Shown here: piece after piece, positions 26,600 through 35,606 of the stretch | Layout of the letters: each line of letters begins with the position of its first letter | How positions within the stretch are numbered: the stretch's first letter is position 1 | Assembly (NCBI RefSeq): GCF_041321145.1 | Contig: NZ_JBGGWA010000004.1 | Span: 1-64,000 of the forward strand | From: Paraburkholderia sp041321145 | GTDB taxonomy: Bacteria > Pseudomonadota > Gammaproteobacteria > Burkholderiales > Burkholderiaceae | Direction of reading: 5' to 3' | Length of the DNA: 64,000 nucleotides | Position numbers and translations under genes: made by a program | Notes under the pieces: generated by a model | What the model saw: only the letters and a program-made list of their open reading frames with translations | Told to the model about the DNA's origin: nothing | The model's database searches: none

Positions 26600-27507
26600 T
26601 TCGACACGCCCGCTTCGCTATCGCCGCCGTACTTTTCGCCGGCACGCTGGACGCGCACGCCGCGATCACCGTCACCGACGACACCGGCGCAACCGTCACC
26701 TTGCCTCGCCCGGCGCAACGTGTGATCAGCCTCGCGCCGCACGTCACCGAACTGCTGTACGCGGCGGGCGGCGCTGCGAAGGTGGTCGGCGCCGTGTCCT
26801 ACAGCGACTATCCGCCTGAAGCGAAACAACTGCCGCGCGTCGGCGACAACAAGGCGCTCGACCTCGAACGCATCGTCGCGTTGAAGCCCGATCTGATCGT
26901 CGTGTGGCGGCATGGCAATGCACAGCGTCAACTCGATCGTCTGCGCGAAATGCATGTGCCGCTGTTCTTCAGCGAGCCGCATCATCTCGACGATGTGGCC
27001 GTATCGCTGACCAGGCTCGGGCAATTGCTCGGCACCTCACCGGCCGCGGATGCGGCAGCGGCCGCATACCGTCGGGACATCGCACAGTTGCGTACGCAGT
27101 ATGCGAGCCGGCCGCCAGTCAGCGTGTTCTACCAGGTGTGGGACCAGCCGTTGATGACGCTCAACGGCGAACATATGATCAGCGACGTGATTGCGTTATG
27201 CGGTGGCCGTAATGTGTTTGCGAAACTGGAGCCCCTGGTGCCGACGGTTTCAACCGAAGCCGTACTCGCGGCGAACCCCGAGGCGATCGTCACTGCCGCG
27301 CCCGGCGCGACCCAACCGGACACTACCCTGCCGCAACTCAGCACATGGCGCGCATGGCCGAGCCTGAAAGCCGTGGCGAACAACAATCTGTTCGCCATCG
27401 ACGGCGATCTGATCAATCGACCGGCGCCCCGCGTGGTGCAAGGGGCGAAGCAACTGTGCGAAGACCTGGACCTGGCGCGTTCGCGCAGGATGAGCGGCGC
27501 GCAGTGA
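26596..27507 (+). CDS. btuF: Cobalamin ABC transporter periplasmic binding protein
   Basis: 303 residues. The signal peptide ends near AHA-AITV. The fold is the class III periplasmic binding protein (PRVISLAPHVTELLYAAGG, KPDLIVVW, WPSLKAVANNNLFAIDGD), as in BtuF. It would deliver corrinoid to the BtuC-BtuD importer encoded about 5 kb away on the other strand. The start overlaps the preceding stop by ATGA. The 53 bases after its stop hold a short tandem GCAGACGT repeat and no clear terminator. Confidence 0.88.
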   Translation: MIRHARFAIAAVLFAGTLDAHAAITVTDDTGATVTLPRPAQRVISLAPHVTELLYAAGGAAKVVGAVSYSDYPPEAKQLPRVGDNKALDLERIVALKPDLIVVWRHGNAQRQLDRLREMHVPLFFSEPHHLDDVAVSLTRLGQLLGTSPAADAAAAAYRRDIAQLRTQYASRPPVSVFYQVWDQPLMTLNGEHMISDVIALCGGRNVFAKLEPLVPTVSTEAVLAANPEAIVTAAPGATQPDTTLPQLSTWRAWPSLKAVANNNLFAIDGDLINRPAPRVVQGAKQLCEDLDLARSRRMSGAQ

Positions 27508-27560
27508 TGCCACGCCGCACATCGCACGGCGCCATGCAGACGTGCAGACGTGCAGTGTCA

Positions 27561-28997
27561 TTACCGTGAGACGGTATCTGCGCGCTTGAATGGCCAGCGC
27601 TCGAACTCGGAAAGCCGTAACCGATAGCGCGCGACATTGCCCAGATAGAGCTGATCGAGATCGGACTGGATTGCGTCGACGAACGAAGACACATCGCCCG
27701 GCGCCACCAGATTCCGCGCGAGCGTTTCGATCTCGCCGCGCGTGCCCGCGAGGCCGCCGCGAATCACCTCCTGCACCCCCTGTATCAACGCATTGCGATA
27801 CTTGAGCCGGAATGCGTCCGGCTCGCCGATCGATTGGCGAATTGCCAGATACCGCTGGCACGAGCGCTCGTACGCCCAGACGAAAACATCGCGCAACAAC
27901 TCGACGCGATTGGTTTCGTACACGCCGAGCGTGCCTTCGACGTAGGCCTTTTCGGGAACGTCGACGAACGACAGCGGACACAGGTTCTGCCGGATCAGCG
28001 GGATATTCGCGGTCAGACGCGAGACCCGTTTGTTGACGTCTTCGAAGGGCTGCAGATACGGCAAATGCACCATGCTGAAAAAAGCTTGCTCGAAGGGATC
28101 GTCGATTTGAGCCGCCTTGTTCAACACCACCTCGAAACACTCCGCGATCTGCTGCGGCACGGCGAGCGGAAAAAATACGGTGCCGCTGATCTCCACTTCG
28201 CGCACACGCAAACGGCCGCTCGCGAACGGGTCGGACATCAGGTTATCGGAAAGAATCGCGTGAAGATTCAGCACGGTGAACCGGTTGAAGCCCACCTCGT
28301 CGGCGCTCTCTACGATCATTTCGATCGCGGCCTTGTGGTTGAGGATCATCTGGGTTTCCTGGGCGTCCTTGCCTTCCGCAATTTGCCCTTGCTCGATCAG
28401 CCGCACTGTGTCGAACCGCGTGTAGGTATTGCCCTCGAGCCGCGACGACGCCCACGACAAATCGATCAGAAGCCGGCTCATGATGTCGCGCGCGTAAGTG
28501 CCGGCCGGCCGCACATCCGCCGACGTGCGGCCCCACTCGTGCAAACGTTCACGTTGCGCGTGCGGTAAATACGCGTCCTGATTCGGACGATAGCGTTCGA
28601 GAAACGCACGGTTGTAGCCGACCGGGCGACGTTCGTGCAATGGCCTGTTCACTTCGGCGCGCACCTCGAGACCCGCACTCGAGACGGGCACGTAGGCCTC
28701 GCCGGCAGTGCGTGCCGTAGTGAATGCCTGAGAGGGAGACGCAGTCTCGCTGGGAACCGGGGCCCGTTTATAGGCCACCGCCCGGCCCGCGCCCTCCGAA
28801 ATGATCCGGCCAGCTTCGAGTAGCACATCGAGACGACGTTGCAGCGTGCGGCGCTGCATGGGATGGCGCCGCGCGGCAAGTGCGGAAGCCAGCGCACGAA
28901 CGCTACGCCCTTCAGCGCTGGTCGCGATGAGCTGCTCGATCAGATCCAGTTCCTGCTTGATGCCGTTGCTGTTCATGCGCGCCACCTTAGCGTCCAT
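27561..28997 (-). CDS. Fic-family protein with N-terminal winged helix and non-canonical Fic motif
   Basis: 478 residues. Residues ~10-75 look like a winged helix-turn-helix (ALASALAARRHPMQRRTLQRRLDVLL, split here by the reader at about 36-61). SSRLEGN near 183-189 matches the class II Fic inhibitory helix (S/TxxxEG/N). The expected Fic loop HPFxDGNKR is instead LQPFEDVNKRVSR near 318: the catalytic His is Gln and the first Gly is Val, while N-K-R and the distal Arg remain. Canonical AMPylation is therefore doubtful. The gene sits at the end of the btuB operon but has its own upstream repeat array. An ATG at 28976 is an alternative start. Confidence 0.85.
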   Translation of the reverse strand: MDAKVARMNSNGIKQELDLIEQLIATSAEGRSVRALASALAARRHPMQRRTLQRRLDVLLEAGRIISEGAGRAVAYKRAPVPSETASPSQAFTTARTAGEAYVPVSSAGLEVRAEVNRPLHERRPVGYNRAFLERYRPNQDAYLPHAQRERLHEWGRTSADVRPAGTYARDIMSRLLIDLSWASSRLEGNTYTRFDTVRLIEQGQIAEGKDAQETQMILNHKAAIEMIVESADEVGFNRFTVLNLHAILSDNLMSDPFASGRLRVREVEISGTVFFPLAVPQQIAECFEVVLNKAAQIDDPFEQAFFSMVHLPYLQPFEDVNKRVSRLTANIPLIRQNLCPLSFVDVPEKAYVEGTLGVYETNRVELLRDVFVWAYERSCQRYLAIRQSIGEPDAFRLKYRNALIQGVQEVIRGGLAGTRGEIETLARNLVAPGDVSSFVDAIQSDLDQLYLGNVARYRLRLSEFERWPFKRADTVSR

Positions 28998-29154
28998 GTG
29001 GCGCGATAAATCCTAATCGCGCCACTTTCCGCCTAGCATTGTGGCACGATTCCGGCTAATTGCGCCACTCTTAGACCAAAAAGTGGCGCGATTACGCCTT
29101 TCGCGACAAATATTCAGAAAAAATGGCACGAATAAGGCCGCGATTGGCGCAATT
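28977..29154 (-). promoter_or_regulatory. Cluster of RTGGCRCGATT operator-like sites upstream of the Fic gene
   Basis: The motif recurs: GTGGCGCGATA (28998-29008), its complement ATCGCGCCAC (29016-29025), GTGGCACGATT (29041-29051), AATTGCGCCAC (29058-29068), GTGGCGCGATT (29083-29093) and ATGGCACGAAT (29123-29133). TTGGCGCAATT (29144-29154) and GCGCGCCAC (28977-28985) are weaker copies. The first two pairs form inverted repeats, and the first touches the start codon. Autoregulation by the protein's own winged helix is the simplest reading. Confidence 0.6.
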
Positions 29155-29188
29155 CGAGGGCGGCAGCTGGCTGCAACGCCCGCCGCTT

Positions 29189-29779
29189 TCACGCATTCCA
29201 CCTCACCAACGTCCATTGCTGCGTCTGCTCATTCCTGCGCAGCCACACAACCGCGGCCATCTCCAGCGACCATCGCAGGCAGCGCTCCAGCGGCACGTCC
29301 AGCACCAGCGACGCGATCACCCGCATCACACCGGCATGCGTGACCACATAAGCCGGCGTCAATTCACGCGTCTGCGCGAACGCGTCGAACCACGCCCGCA
29401 CCCGCGCGACGAATTGCGAAACGCTCTCGCCACCATGCGCACGCGCGTGTTCGAAGTTGGCTGCCCACGCGTCGAGCAAGCCACGATCGATCGCATCCCA
29501 ACGCTGCTGCTCCCAATCGCCGAAGTTCATTTCCTTCAGACGGTCGTCGTGACTGAGCGCGCAGCCGAAATCGTTCGCCATGACCGCCGCCAGTGTCGCG
29601 CATCGCGTCAGCGGACTCGACATCAGCACGCGCGGTGGCGGCACCTGCAAGGTCGCGAGTTTCAATGCAAGGACGCTCGCGGATACGTCGACGTCCTCGG
29701 CGAGCGCCACGTCGCTGTGGCCATAGCACACGCCCGAATCGAGTGCGACGGCAGGATGACGAATCAGGACGATATCCAT
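29189..29779 (-). CDS. cobC: Alpha-ribazole phosphatase-like histidine phosphatase
   Basis: 196 residues of the histidine phosphatase superfamily. The N-terminal LIRHP holds the nucleophilic His, SSPLTRC and FGDWEQQRW follow, and VVTHAGVMRVI carries the second His. In cobalamin assembly CobC removes the 5' phosphate from alpha-ribazole phosphate or adenosylcobalamin phosphate. The start overlaps the cobS end by 16 bases. It is the last gene of the riboswitch-led operon. Confidence 0.87.
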   Translation of the reverse strand: MDIVLIRHPAVALDSGVCYGHSDVALAEDVDVSASVLALKLATLQVPPPRVLMSSPLTRCATLAAVMANDFGCALSHDDRLKEMNFGDWEQQRWDAIDRGLLDAWAANFEHARAHGGESVSQFVARVRAWFDAFAQTRELTPAYVVTHAGVMRVIASLVLDVPLERCLRWSLEMAAVVWLRRNEQTQQWTLVRWNA

Positions 29780-30540
29780 GCGAGCCCCACCAGGTAGATG
29801 CTCAATTCAAAGATCTGTTGCGCGAAGCCGAGGCAGTCGCCCGTGTAGCCACCGATGCGTCTGACGAAATAACGGCCCATTGCAAAACGCAGCGCCGCCA
29901 ATACGGCGAGCGTCGCGCAAGCGAAGCGCCAATTCGGCGAAGCCAGCCCGTTCGGCCAGAGCAGCCACGGCAAACCGAACACCGCTGCGCAGAACAACGC
30001 GGGCCCACTCAAACGCTGGGCGACCGGCTTGGCTTTGCCTTCGGCGCGCACGTAGTCGAGCGTGGCCAGATAGCTGATTGCGCACGCGCGGCTCGCTGCA
30101 TGCGCTGCAATCATCAGACTTGCGGCGCGCATCGGGGGCAACGCGGCGAGCGTTTGCCACTTCAATGCAAGCGTGATCACGAGCGCGATGGCACCGAAAG
30201 CACCGATGCGTGAATCATGCATGATGCGTAGTACAGCGTCGCGTGTAAAGGCGCCACCGAACGCATCGACGCAATCGGCGAGGCCGTCTTCGTGAAATGC
30301 GCCGGTGACCAGAAGCGATGCGGCCATCGACAGCAGCACCGCCACGCCCGCCGGAAACACGCGCAATGCCGCGAGATAGACCAGCGCGCTCATGCCGCCG
30401 ATCAACACGCCGACGAGCGGAAAATAGCGCGCCGCCGCGTTCAGATAGTGCGGCTCATAGCCGACCCAACGCGGTACCGGCACGCGCGTGAAATAGCCGA
30501 GCGCCGTGAAAAAGTAGCGCAGTTCCGCGAGCGGGTTCAT
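29764..30540 (-). CDS. cobS: Adenosylcobinamide-GDP ribazoletransferase (cobalamin synthase)
   Basis: 258 residues with several membrane helices. GAFHEDGLADCVDAFGG near 80-96 is the metal/substrate motif of CobS, and FFTALGYFTRVPVP is typical of the N terminus. It joins alpha-ribazole (phosphate) to adenosylcobinamide-GDP at the membrane. It lies between cobT, which makes the ribazole phosphate, and the phosphatase gene. Confidence 0.94.
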   Translation of the reverse strand: MNPLAELRYFFTALGYFTRVPVPRWVGYEPHYLNAAARYFPLVGVLIGGMSALVYLAALRVFPAGVAVLLSMAASLLVTGAFHEDGLADCVDAFGGAFTRDAVLRIMHDSRIGAFGAIALVITLALKWQTLAALPPMRAASLMIAAHAASRACAISYLATLDYVRAEGKAKPVAQRLSGPALFCAAVFGLPWLLWPNGLASPNWRFACATLAVLAALRFAMGRYFVRRIGGYTGDCLGFAQQIFELSIYLVGLAWISS

Positions 30541-30588
30541 GAGTGAGCCGGGCGCACGTTTCCGTATGACGGCGCCTTGTATGACCGA

Positions 30589-31650
30589 TCACACATCGCG
30601 ATTCGCGACACCGGCCGATTCGAAGCTCGCCATTTCATTGACGAACGCGGCCGCCGCGCGCAGCAGCGGGACTGCGAGTACCGCGCCCGTGCCTTCGCCA
30701 AGACGCATATCCAGCGACAACAACGGCAGGGCGCCGAAATGATCGAGCATGCGCCGATGCCCCGCTTCGTTCGACGCGTGGGCGAACACACAATACTCGC
30801 GCACGTTCGATGCGAACGCATCGGCGACCAGCAATGCCGAGGTCGCGATGAAACCGTCGACAAGGATCGTCATCCGCGCTTGCGCGGCGGCGAGATACGC
30901 GCCGGTCATCATGGCGATTTCGAAGCCGCCAAAGGTGGCGAGCACATCGAGCGGATCGGTGGTGACGGCGTGATGCGCGAGCGCCGACGCCAGCACGTTG
31001 CGCTTTTTAGCGAGGCCTGCGTTATCGAGGCCCGTGCCCCGGCCGACGCATTCGTCGATCTGCACGCCGCACAAGCGGCTCATCAGACATGCGGCCGACG
31101 AAGTATTCGCAATCCCCATCTCGCCGAAACCAATCACGTTGCTGCCGAGCGCCGCGTGATGCCGTACGCGAACCGCGCCCGCCCGCATCGCGGCCAGCGC
31201 CTGTTCGTGCGTCATCGCGGGTTCGTGAGCGAAGTTGCGCGTGCCGGCCGCGACCGGAATGTCGACGAGTCCTTCAGTCGACGAGAGCGGCGTCGCAATC
31301 CCTGCGTTGACCACTTCGAGCTCGACGCCGGAAACCCGGCTCAGGGCATTGATCGCCGCGCCACCCGCGAGAAAGTTGGCGACCATTTGCGCGGTCACCG
31401 CTTGCGGATAAGGACTTACGCCTTCCTTCGCAATGCCGTGGTCGCCGACGAATACGATCATCGCCGGACGTTCGACCGTGGGATGCGTCGTATGCTGGAT
31501 CAGCCCCATCTGGCGCGCGAGCGCCTCAAGCCGCCCCAGACTGCCGGGCGGCTTGGTCCTGGTATCGATGATGTGCTGCAACTCGGCACGCAGCGATTGA
31601 TCGAGCGGTTCGACTTCGGACAATCCCGGCAAACCTGGCAAAGAAGTCAT
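30589..31650 (-). CDS. cobT: Nicotinate-nucleotide-dimethylbenzimidazole phosphoribosyltransferase
   Basis: 353 residues from the ATG at 31650. Conserved stretches are TKPPGSLGRLE near 30, VGDHGIAKEGVSPYP near 72, GFGEMGIANTSSAA near 175 and the catalytic-region MRLGEGTGAVLA near 315. It activates the lower ligand base (dimethylbenzimidazole or a related base) to alpha-ribazole phosphate. It follows the B12 importer ATPase gene by 37 bases in the same operon. Confidence 0.96.
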   Translation of the reverse strand: MTSLPGLPGLSEVEPLDQSLRAELQHIIDTRTKPPGSLGRLEALARQMGLIQHTTHPTVERPAMIVFVGDHGIAKEGVSPYPQAVTAQMVANFLAGGAAINALSRVSGVELEVVNAGIATPLSSTEGLVDIPVAAGTRNFAHEPAMTHEQALAAMRAGAVRVRHHAALGSNVIGFGEMGIANTSSAACLMSRLCGVQIDECVGRGTGLDNAGLAKKRNVLASALAHHAVTTDPLDVLATFGGFEIAMMTGAYLAAAQARMTILVDGFIATSALLVADAFASNVREYCVFAHASNEAGHRRMLDHFGALPLLSLDMRLGEGTGAVLAVPLLRAAAAFVNEMASFESAGVANRDV

Positions 31651-31687
31651 GGACGTTTCTAAAAGAGAAAATGTTTTGATGAACCGG

Positions 31688-32527
31688 TTAGCTTGCCGGA
31701 GTGTCACGGCTCGCCGGCGATTCGCGATGCGGGCGCGGCGCGGGAATCAGCGCCTCATGCTCGCCCTCGCGAATCAGAAGCAACGGATAGCCGAATGCGC
31801 GGCTCGTCAGCGTGGGCGTCAGCACGTCGTGCACCGGTCCGGCATAGGCACTGCCGTCGCCGTCGAGCAGCAGCGCATGCGTCGCGAAGCGGCGCGCGAG
31901 GTTCAGGTCGTGACACGAAAACATCACTGTACGCCGGGGCTCGCGCGTCCAGGCGGTCAGCGCCTCCAGGCAATCGATCTGATGATGCAGATCCAGGTGC
32001 GATAACGGTTCGTCGAGCAGCAACAATGGCGCGTCCTGGCACAGCACCGCGGCCAGCGCGACGCGTTGACGTTCGCCGCCTGAAAGCGACAGTACGTCGC
32101 GGGCAGCGAATGCGGCGAGGCCCAATGAGTCGAGGGCGGCATGCGCGGCAGCGCGATCGGCCTCGCCCTCCCAACCCCAGCCGGTCAGATGCGGAAAGCG
32201 GTTCAGCATCACGATATCGAGCACGCTCGCGCTGAATGCGTCGGGCGCGTTTTGCGGCATCAGAGCGCGACGTTGCGCGAGCGGCAACGGCTGCCAGTCC
32301 GCGAGACGCACGCCATCGAGTTCGACATGTCCCGCCGACGGCTGCGCCAAACCGGCGAGCGTGGATAGCAGTGTCGTCTTGCCCGCGCCGTTCGGCCCGG
32401 CGACGCACCAGATCTCGCCTTCGTAGAACGTATGCGTGAATGCGTCGAGCAAGGTGCGCGTGCCCGCGCGCAAGGTCAGGCGTTGCGCGCTGAGCGCGGC
32501 ATGCGAGGCGTTATGTGTGTTCATCAT
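31688..32527 (-). CDS. btuD: Cobalamin ABC transporter ATPase
   Basis: 279 residues from the ATG at 32527, which overlaps the btuC stop as ATGA; the longer reading is unlikely. Walker A GPNGAGKTT, the Q-loop, signature LSGGERQRV, Walker B LLLLDEPLSHLD and the switch His in SCHDL are all intact. It powers the BtuC permease. Siderophore importers share this fold, but the operon position between btuC and cobT supports B12. Confidence 0.9.
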   Translation of the reverse strand: MMNTHNASHAALSAQRLTLRAGTRTLLDAFTHTFYEGEIWCVAGPNGAGKTTLLSTLAGLAQPSAGHVELDGVRLADWQPLPLAQRRALMPQNAPDAFSASVLDIVMLNRFPHLTGWGWEGEADRAAAHAALDSLGLAAFAARDVLSLSGGERQRVALAAVLCQDAPLLLLDEPLSHLDLHHQIDCLEALTAWTREPRRTVMFSCHDLNLARRFATHALLLDGDGSAYAGPVHDVLTPTLTSRAFGYPLLLIREGEHEALIPAPRPHRESPASRDTPAS

Positions 32528-33576
32528 CGACGTCGGCGCAGCAGCATCCACAGAAACACCGGCACGCCGACGATCGACGTAATCACGCCGACCGGCAATT
32601 GCGCCGGCGCAATCACCGTACGCGCGATCAAGTCCGCGCCCATCACCGCAACGCCGCCTCCGAGTGCCGCAGCGGGCAGCAGCATGCGCTGATCGTTGCC
32701 GAACGCAAGCCGCAGCATATGCGGCACCACCAGCCCGACAAAACCGATGGTGCCCGCAGTCGTGACCGCCGCGGCGGCCGCCAGCGACGCCACCAGATAC
32801 ACACGCAAGCGCAGCGGCATCACCGCCACGCCTAACGCCTGTGCGGCCGCATCGCCTCGCAGCAGCACATTAAGACGCGGCGCAGCGGGCACGATCGCAA
32901 CCAGTACCACGAAGAGCGCGGCGAGCGCTGTCCACGGCATCGCGCCGCCGTTCAGATCGCCGGTCAGCCAGAACAGCATGCCGCGCAGACGATTGTCGGG
33001 CGCAAGGTTGAGCAACAAGGTAATGACGGCGCCCCACCCGGCTGCGATCACCGCACCGGTCAGCAGCAAACGTGGCGAGGTATCCTGCGGTTCGCCCCGC
33101 CACAACTCGCGGCGGGCGAGGCCGAGTACCAGCAGGATCGAGACGAATGCGCCCGCGAACGCGCTGGCATCGACAATCCACCACGCGCAACCGGCAATCA
33201 TCGCGATCAGCGCGAACGTCGCCGCGCCGCCCGAGACGCCTAATACGTAGGGTTCGGCCAAGGGATTGCGCAACAGCACTTGCAGCAGCGCACCGGCTAA
33301 TGCGAGCAACGCGCCGCATGCAAAGCCGGCCACCGCGCGCGGCAAACGCAGTGTGCGGACGATCTCGCCGGCCAGATCGGCAGACTCGACATGCGAGGCA
33401 TGCGACGGCAGGAGCGCCGCCAACACGCGCGCAGGTGCAAGCGACACGCTGCCGAGTGCGAGCGAGGCCATCAGCACAGCCAGCGCGATTGCGGCAAGCG
33501 CGAACCAGATCGCAGCCGCGCGCTTCGCACTCATCACACGCAGCGTCGCGGGTATCGAACCCGGATTGCGGTTCAT
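32524..33576 (-). CDS. btuC: Cobalamin ABC transporter permease (FecCD family)
   Basis: 350 residues from the ATG at 33576, which has AGGCGG just upstream; a GTG at 33600 is the alternative. About ten membrane helices are predicted. Family marks are LRLPRAVAGFACGALLALAGALLQ, RNPLAEPYVLGVSGGA and GFVGLVVPHMLR. It forms the inner-membrane channel for corrinoid taken from BtuF. It overlaps btuD by four bases. Confidence 0.9.
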   Translation of the reverse strand: MNRNPGSIPATLRVMSAKRAAAIWFALAAIALAVLMASLALGSVSLAPARVLAALLPSHASHVESADLAGEIVRTLRLPRAVAGFACGALLALAGALLQVLLRNPLAEPYVLGVSGGAATFALIAMIAGCAWWIVDASAFAGAFVSILLVLGLARRELWRGEPQDTSPRLLLTGAVIAAGWGAVITLLLNLAPDNRLRGMLFWLTGDLNGGAMPWTALAALFVVLVAIVPAAPRLNVLLRGDAAAQALGVAVMPLRLRVYLVASLAAAAAVTTAGTIGFVGLVVPHMLRLAFGNDQRMLLPAAALGGGVAVMGADLIARTVIAPAQLPVGVITSIVGVPVFLWMLLRRRR

Positions 33577-33603
33577 CCGCCTGAACCCGGAGAGGCGCAC
33601 CCG

Positions 33604-35508
33604 TTACTGCTGCTGCCAACCGACCGTGACATAGGCACCGCGCCGCGGCGAGTTATACGAGTAGGCCGTTTCATAGTCCTTGTTCAACAGGTTCTGGATT
33701 TGCGCGGTCACGTACCACGCCTTTGTGATGTTGTAGCGCGCCGACAGATTCACCACGCCGTAGCCGCCCAGCTTGCCGCTGCTATCGTCGCGCGCGCCGC
33801 TCAATATCCACTCGCCGCCGACACGCCAACCGGCGATGCTGCGATTCACCGCCAGCGACGCGAAGCGCCGCGCACGCCGCACGAGGTCGGTATCGCTATC
33901 GAGGTCGACGGGATTTTGCAGCGTTATCGATGCGCGCACATCCGTCTTGCCCACGTGACCGCTCCACGATCCTTCGAGTCCCTGCACCTTCGCATGGCCG
34001 ACGTTCTCTGCCAGATAGATGCCTGGCGTGACCTGCGGGTAGTCGATCAGATTCGAATAGCGCGTCTGGAACGCGCTCAGGCGCATCACGCCAAGCGCAT
34101 TCGACGCGTACTGCAACGCTGCTTCGATCGAGTGGCTGCGCTCCGGCTGGATCGACGGATTGCCGCTGATCGGATAGTACAGATCGTCGAAGCTCGGCGC
34201 GCGGAACGAATCCGAATAGCTTGCAGTCGCCTTCCAATGCTCGGTGATGTCGAAACCGTAGCCGAGATAGTAACTGTTCGCCCCGCCGAAATCGGAATAC
34301 TGATCGCGCCGCACGTTGGCCTGAATCTGGTTGCGCCCAAAGCGTCCTGTATAGCCGACAAAGCCCGAATCCACATGCCGGCCAGGCGCCGCGAACGTAT
34401 CCGAGTCGAGGCTCTGATCGAGATGCTCGTAGCCGACCTGCAGCTTCTGTTGCGCGGCGAGCGCGAAATCGTTCTGCCAGGTGTACTGGCGATTGTCGGT
34501 ATCGAAGCGGCCGTTGTAGATGCCGTTGGTATTCGACACGCTACGGTCGTCGCCTTCGGAGACGACGAAATGCGTGGTCCACCAGTCGGTCAGCTTGCCG
34601 TTCGCGAACGCCGACACCTGGCGCACCTTGCTATACAGGTTGTTCAGATCGGCCGGCACGCCGTACGCATTGTCGTAGCTGTTATTGCCGTTCGACTGGA
34701 AATACGTGACGCCTGCGTCCCACTTGTCGTTAAATTTGTGGCGCAGCGAAGCCGAGATACTTTCGTTCAGATAGCCGTTCGCGTTCGGATTCGCGTTAGG
34801 GGCCTGCGCAGGATTGAGCGACGAAAAACCGTCGTCTTTCGAGCGCGCGAGCGAGATGCTGAAGGTCGTCTTGCCGTCCTTATCCAAGGCGCCGTTCACG
34901 CCGGCCTGTTGCGTCTGCGTGTGATAGCTGCCGTAGCCCACCGAAAAATTGAAACGTGGCGGATGGTCGCCGCCAGCTTTGGTGAACACCTGTACCACGC
35001 CGCCGATTGCGCCCGAGCCGTACAGTGCCGACACGTTACCGTTCACGACTTCGACGTGATCGATCTGGTCGAGCGGAATCTGCGCGAGTTGCGGCGCGCC
35101 CAGACTCACCGAGTCGACTCGCACGCCATCGATCAGCAACAGCGATTGCGTCGACGACGCGCCACGCAGAAACAGGCTGGCAGTGGAACCCGGGCCACCC
35201 GTGCGCGAGATCTGCGCGCCGGGAGCGAGTTGCAGCAGACCGGGCAAATCGGTCGCGGCCGAATCGGCGATGTCCTGCTGATCGAATAGCGTGGTCGGCG
35301 GGATCGCCTCAGCGAGCGGTTGCGGCCCGCGCTCCGCGGTCACGACTACGGGCGACAACACCGTGGGCGATAGACCGGCAGCCCCCGTCTCGGCAGAAGA
35401 AGATGATGATGAAGACGAAGAAGACGATGAAGCCGCAGCCTGAGCGTGCACGACGAGCGGCAGACCCGCAAAGGCGAGCAACGCCGCGCGAGCGATGGGG
35501 GACAGCAT
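33604..35508 (-). CDS. btuB: TonB-dependent outer-membrane cobalamin receptor
   Basis: 634 residues. After a signal peptide (..VVHAQA) comes a run of 12 serines at residues 27-38, then the TonB box region (SPVVVTAE, residues 53-60), a plug domain (LLIDGVRVDS, VEVVNGNVSALYGSGAIGGVVQ) and a 22-strand barrel. It takes up cobalamin across the outer membrane using TonB energy. The adenosylcobalamin riboswitch in its leader identifies the ligand. The serine run is encoded by mixed TCN codons. Confidence 0.93.
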   Translation of the reverse strand: MLSPIARAALLAFAGLPLVVHAQAAASSSSSSSSSSSSAETGAAGLSPTVLSPVVVTAERGPQPLAEAIPPTTLFDQQDIADSAATDLPGLLQLAPGAQISRTGGPGSTASLFLRGASSTQSLLLIDGVRVDSVSLGAPQLAQIPLDQIDHVEVVNGNVSALYGSGAIGGVVQVFTKAGGDHPPRFNFSVGYGSYHTQTQQAGVNGALDKDGKTTFSISLARSKDDGFSSLNPAQAPNANPNANGYLNESISASLRHKFNDKWDAGVTYFQSNGNNSYDNAYGVPADLNNLYSKVRQVSAFANGKLTDWWTTHFVVSEGDDRSVSNTNGIYNGRFDTDNRQYTWQNDFALAAQQKLQVGYEHLDQSLDSDTFAAPGRHVDSGFVGYTGRFGRNQIQANVRRDQYSDFGGANSYYLGYGFDITEHWKATASYSDSFRAPSFDDLYYPISGNPSIQPERSHSIEAALQYASNALGVMRLSAFQTRYSNLIDYPQVTPGIYLAENVGHAKVQGLEGSWSGHVGKTDVRASITLQNPVDLDSDTDLVRRARRFASLAVNRSIAGWRVGGEWILSGARDDSSGKLGGYGVVNLSARYNITKAWYVTAQIQNLLNKDYETAYSYNSPRRGAYVTVGWQQQ

Positions 35509-35606
35509 GGGATGACATTCCTGTGGATAGCGTGCTCGCCCCGCTTCCCCGCAGGCCGATGCGTAACAAGGCGTCAGCGCGCTTTAACGTTTGCGCGGAG
35601 ACAACC

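Noticed and set aside
29041..29068. Sigma54-type promoter suggested by TGGCACG in the Fic upstream region
   Set aside because: The expected TTGC follows at the wrong spacing (11 instead of 4 bases), and the sequence belongs to the repeated operator motif.
33391..35289. 632-codon plus-strand frame opposite btuB and btuC
   Set aside because: Spans two real genes on the other strand and has no homology signature.
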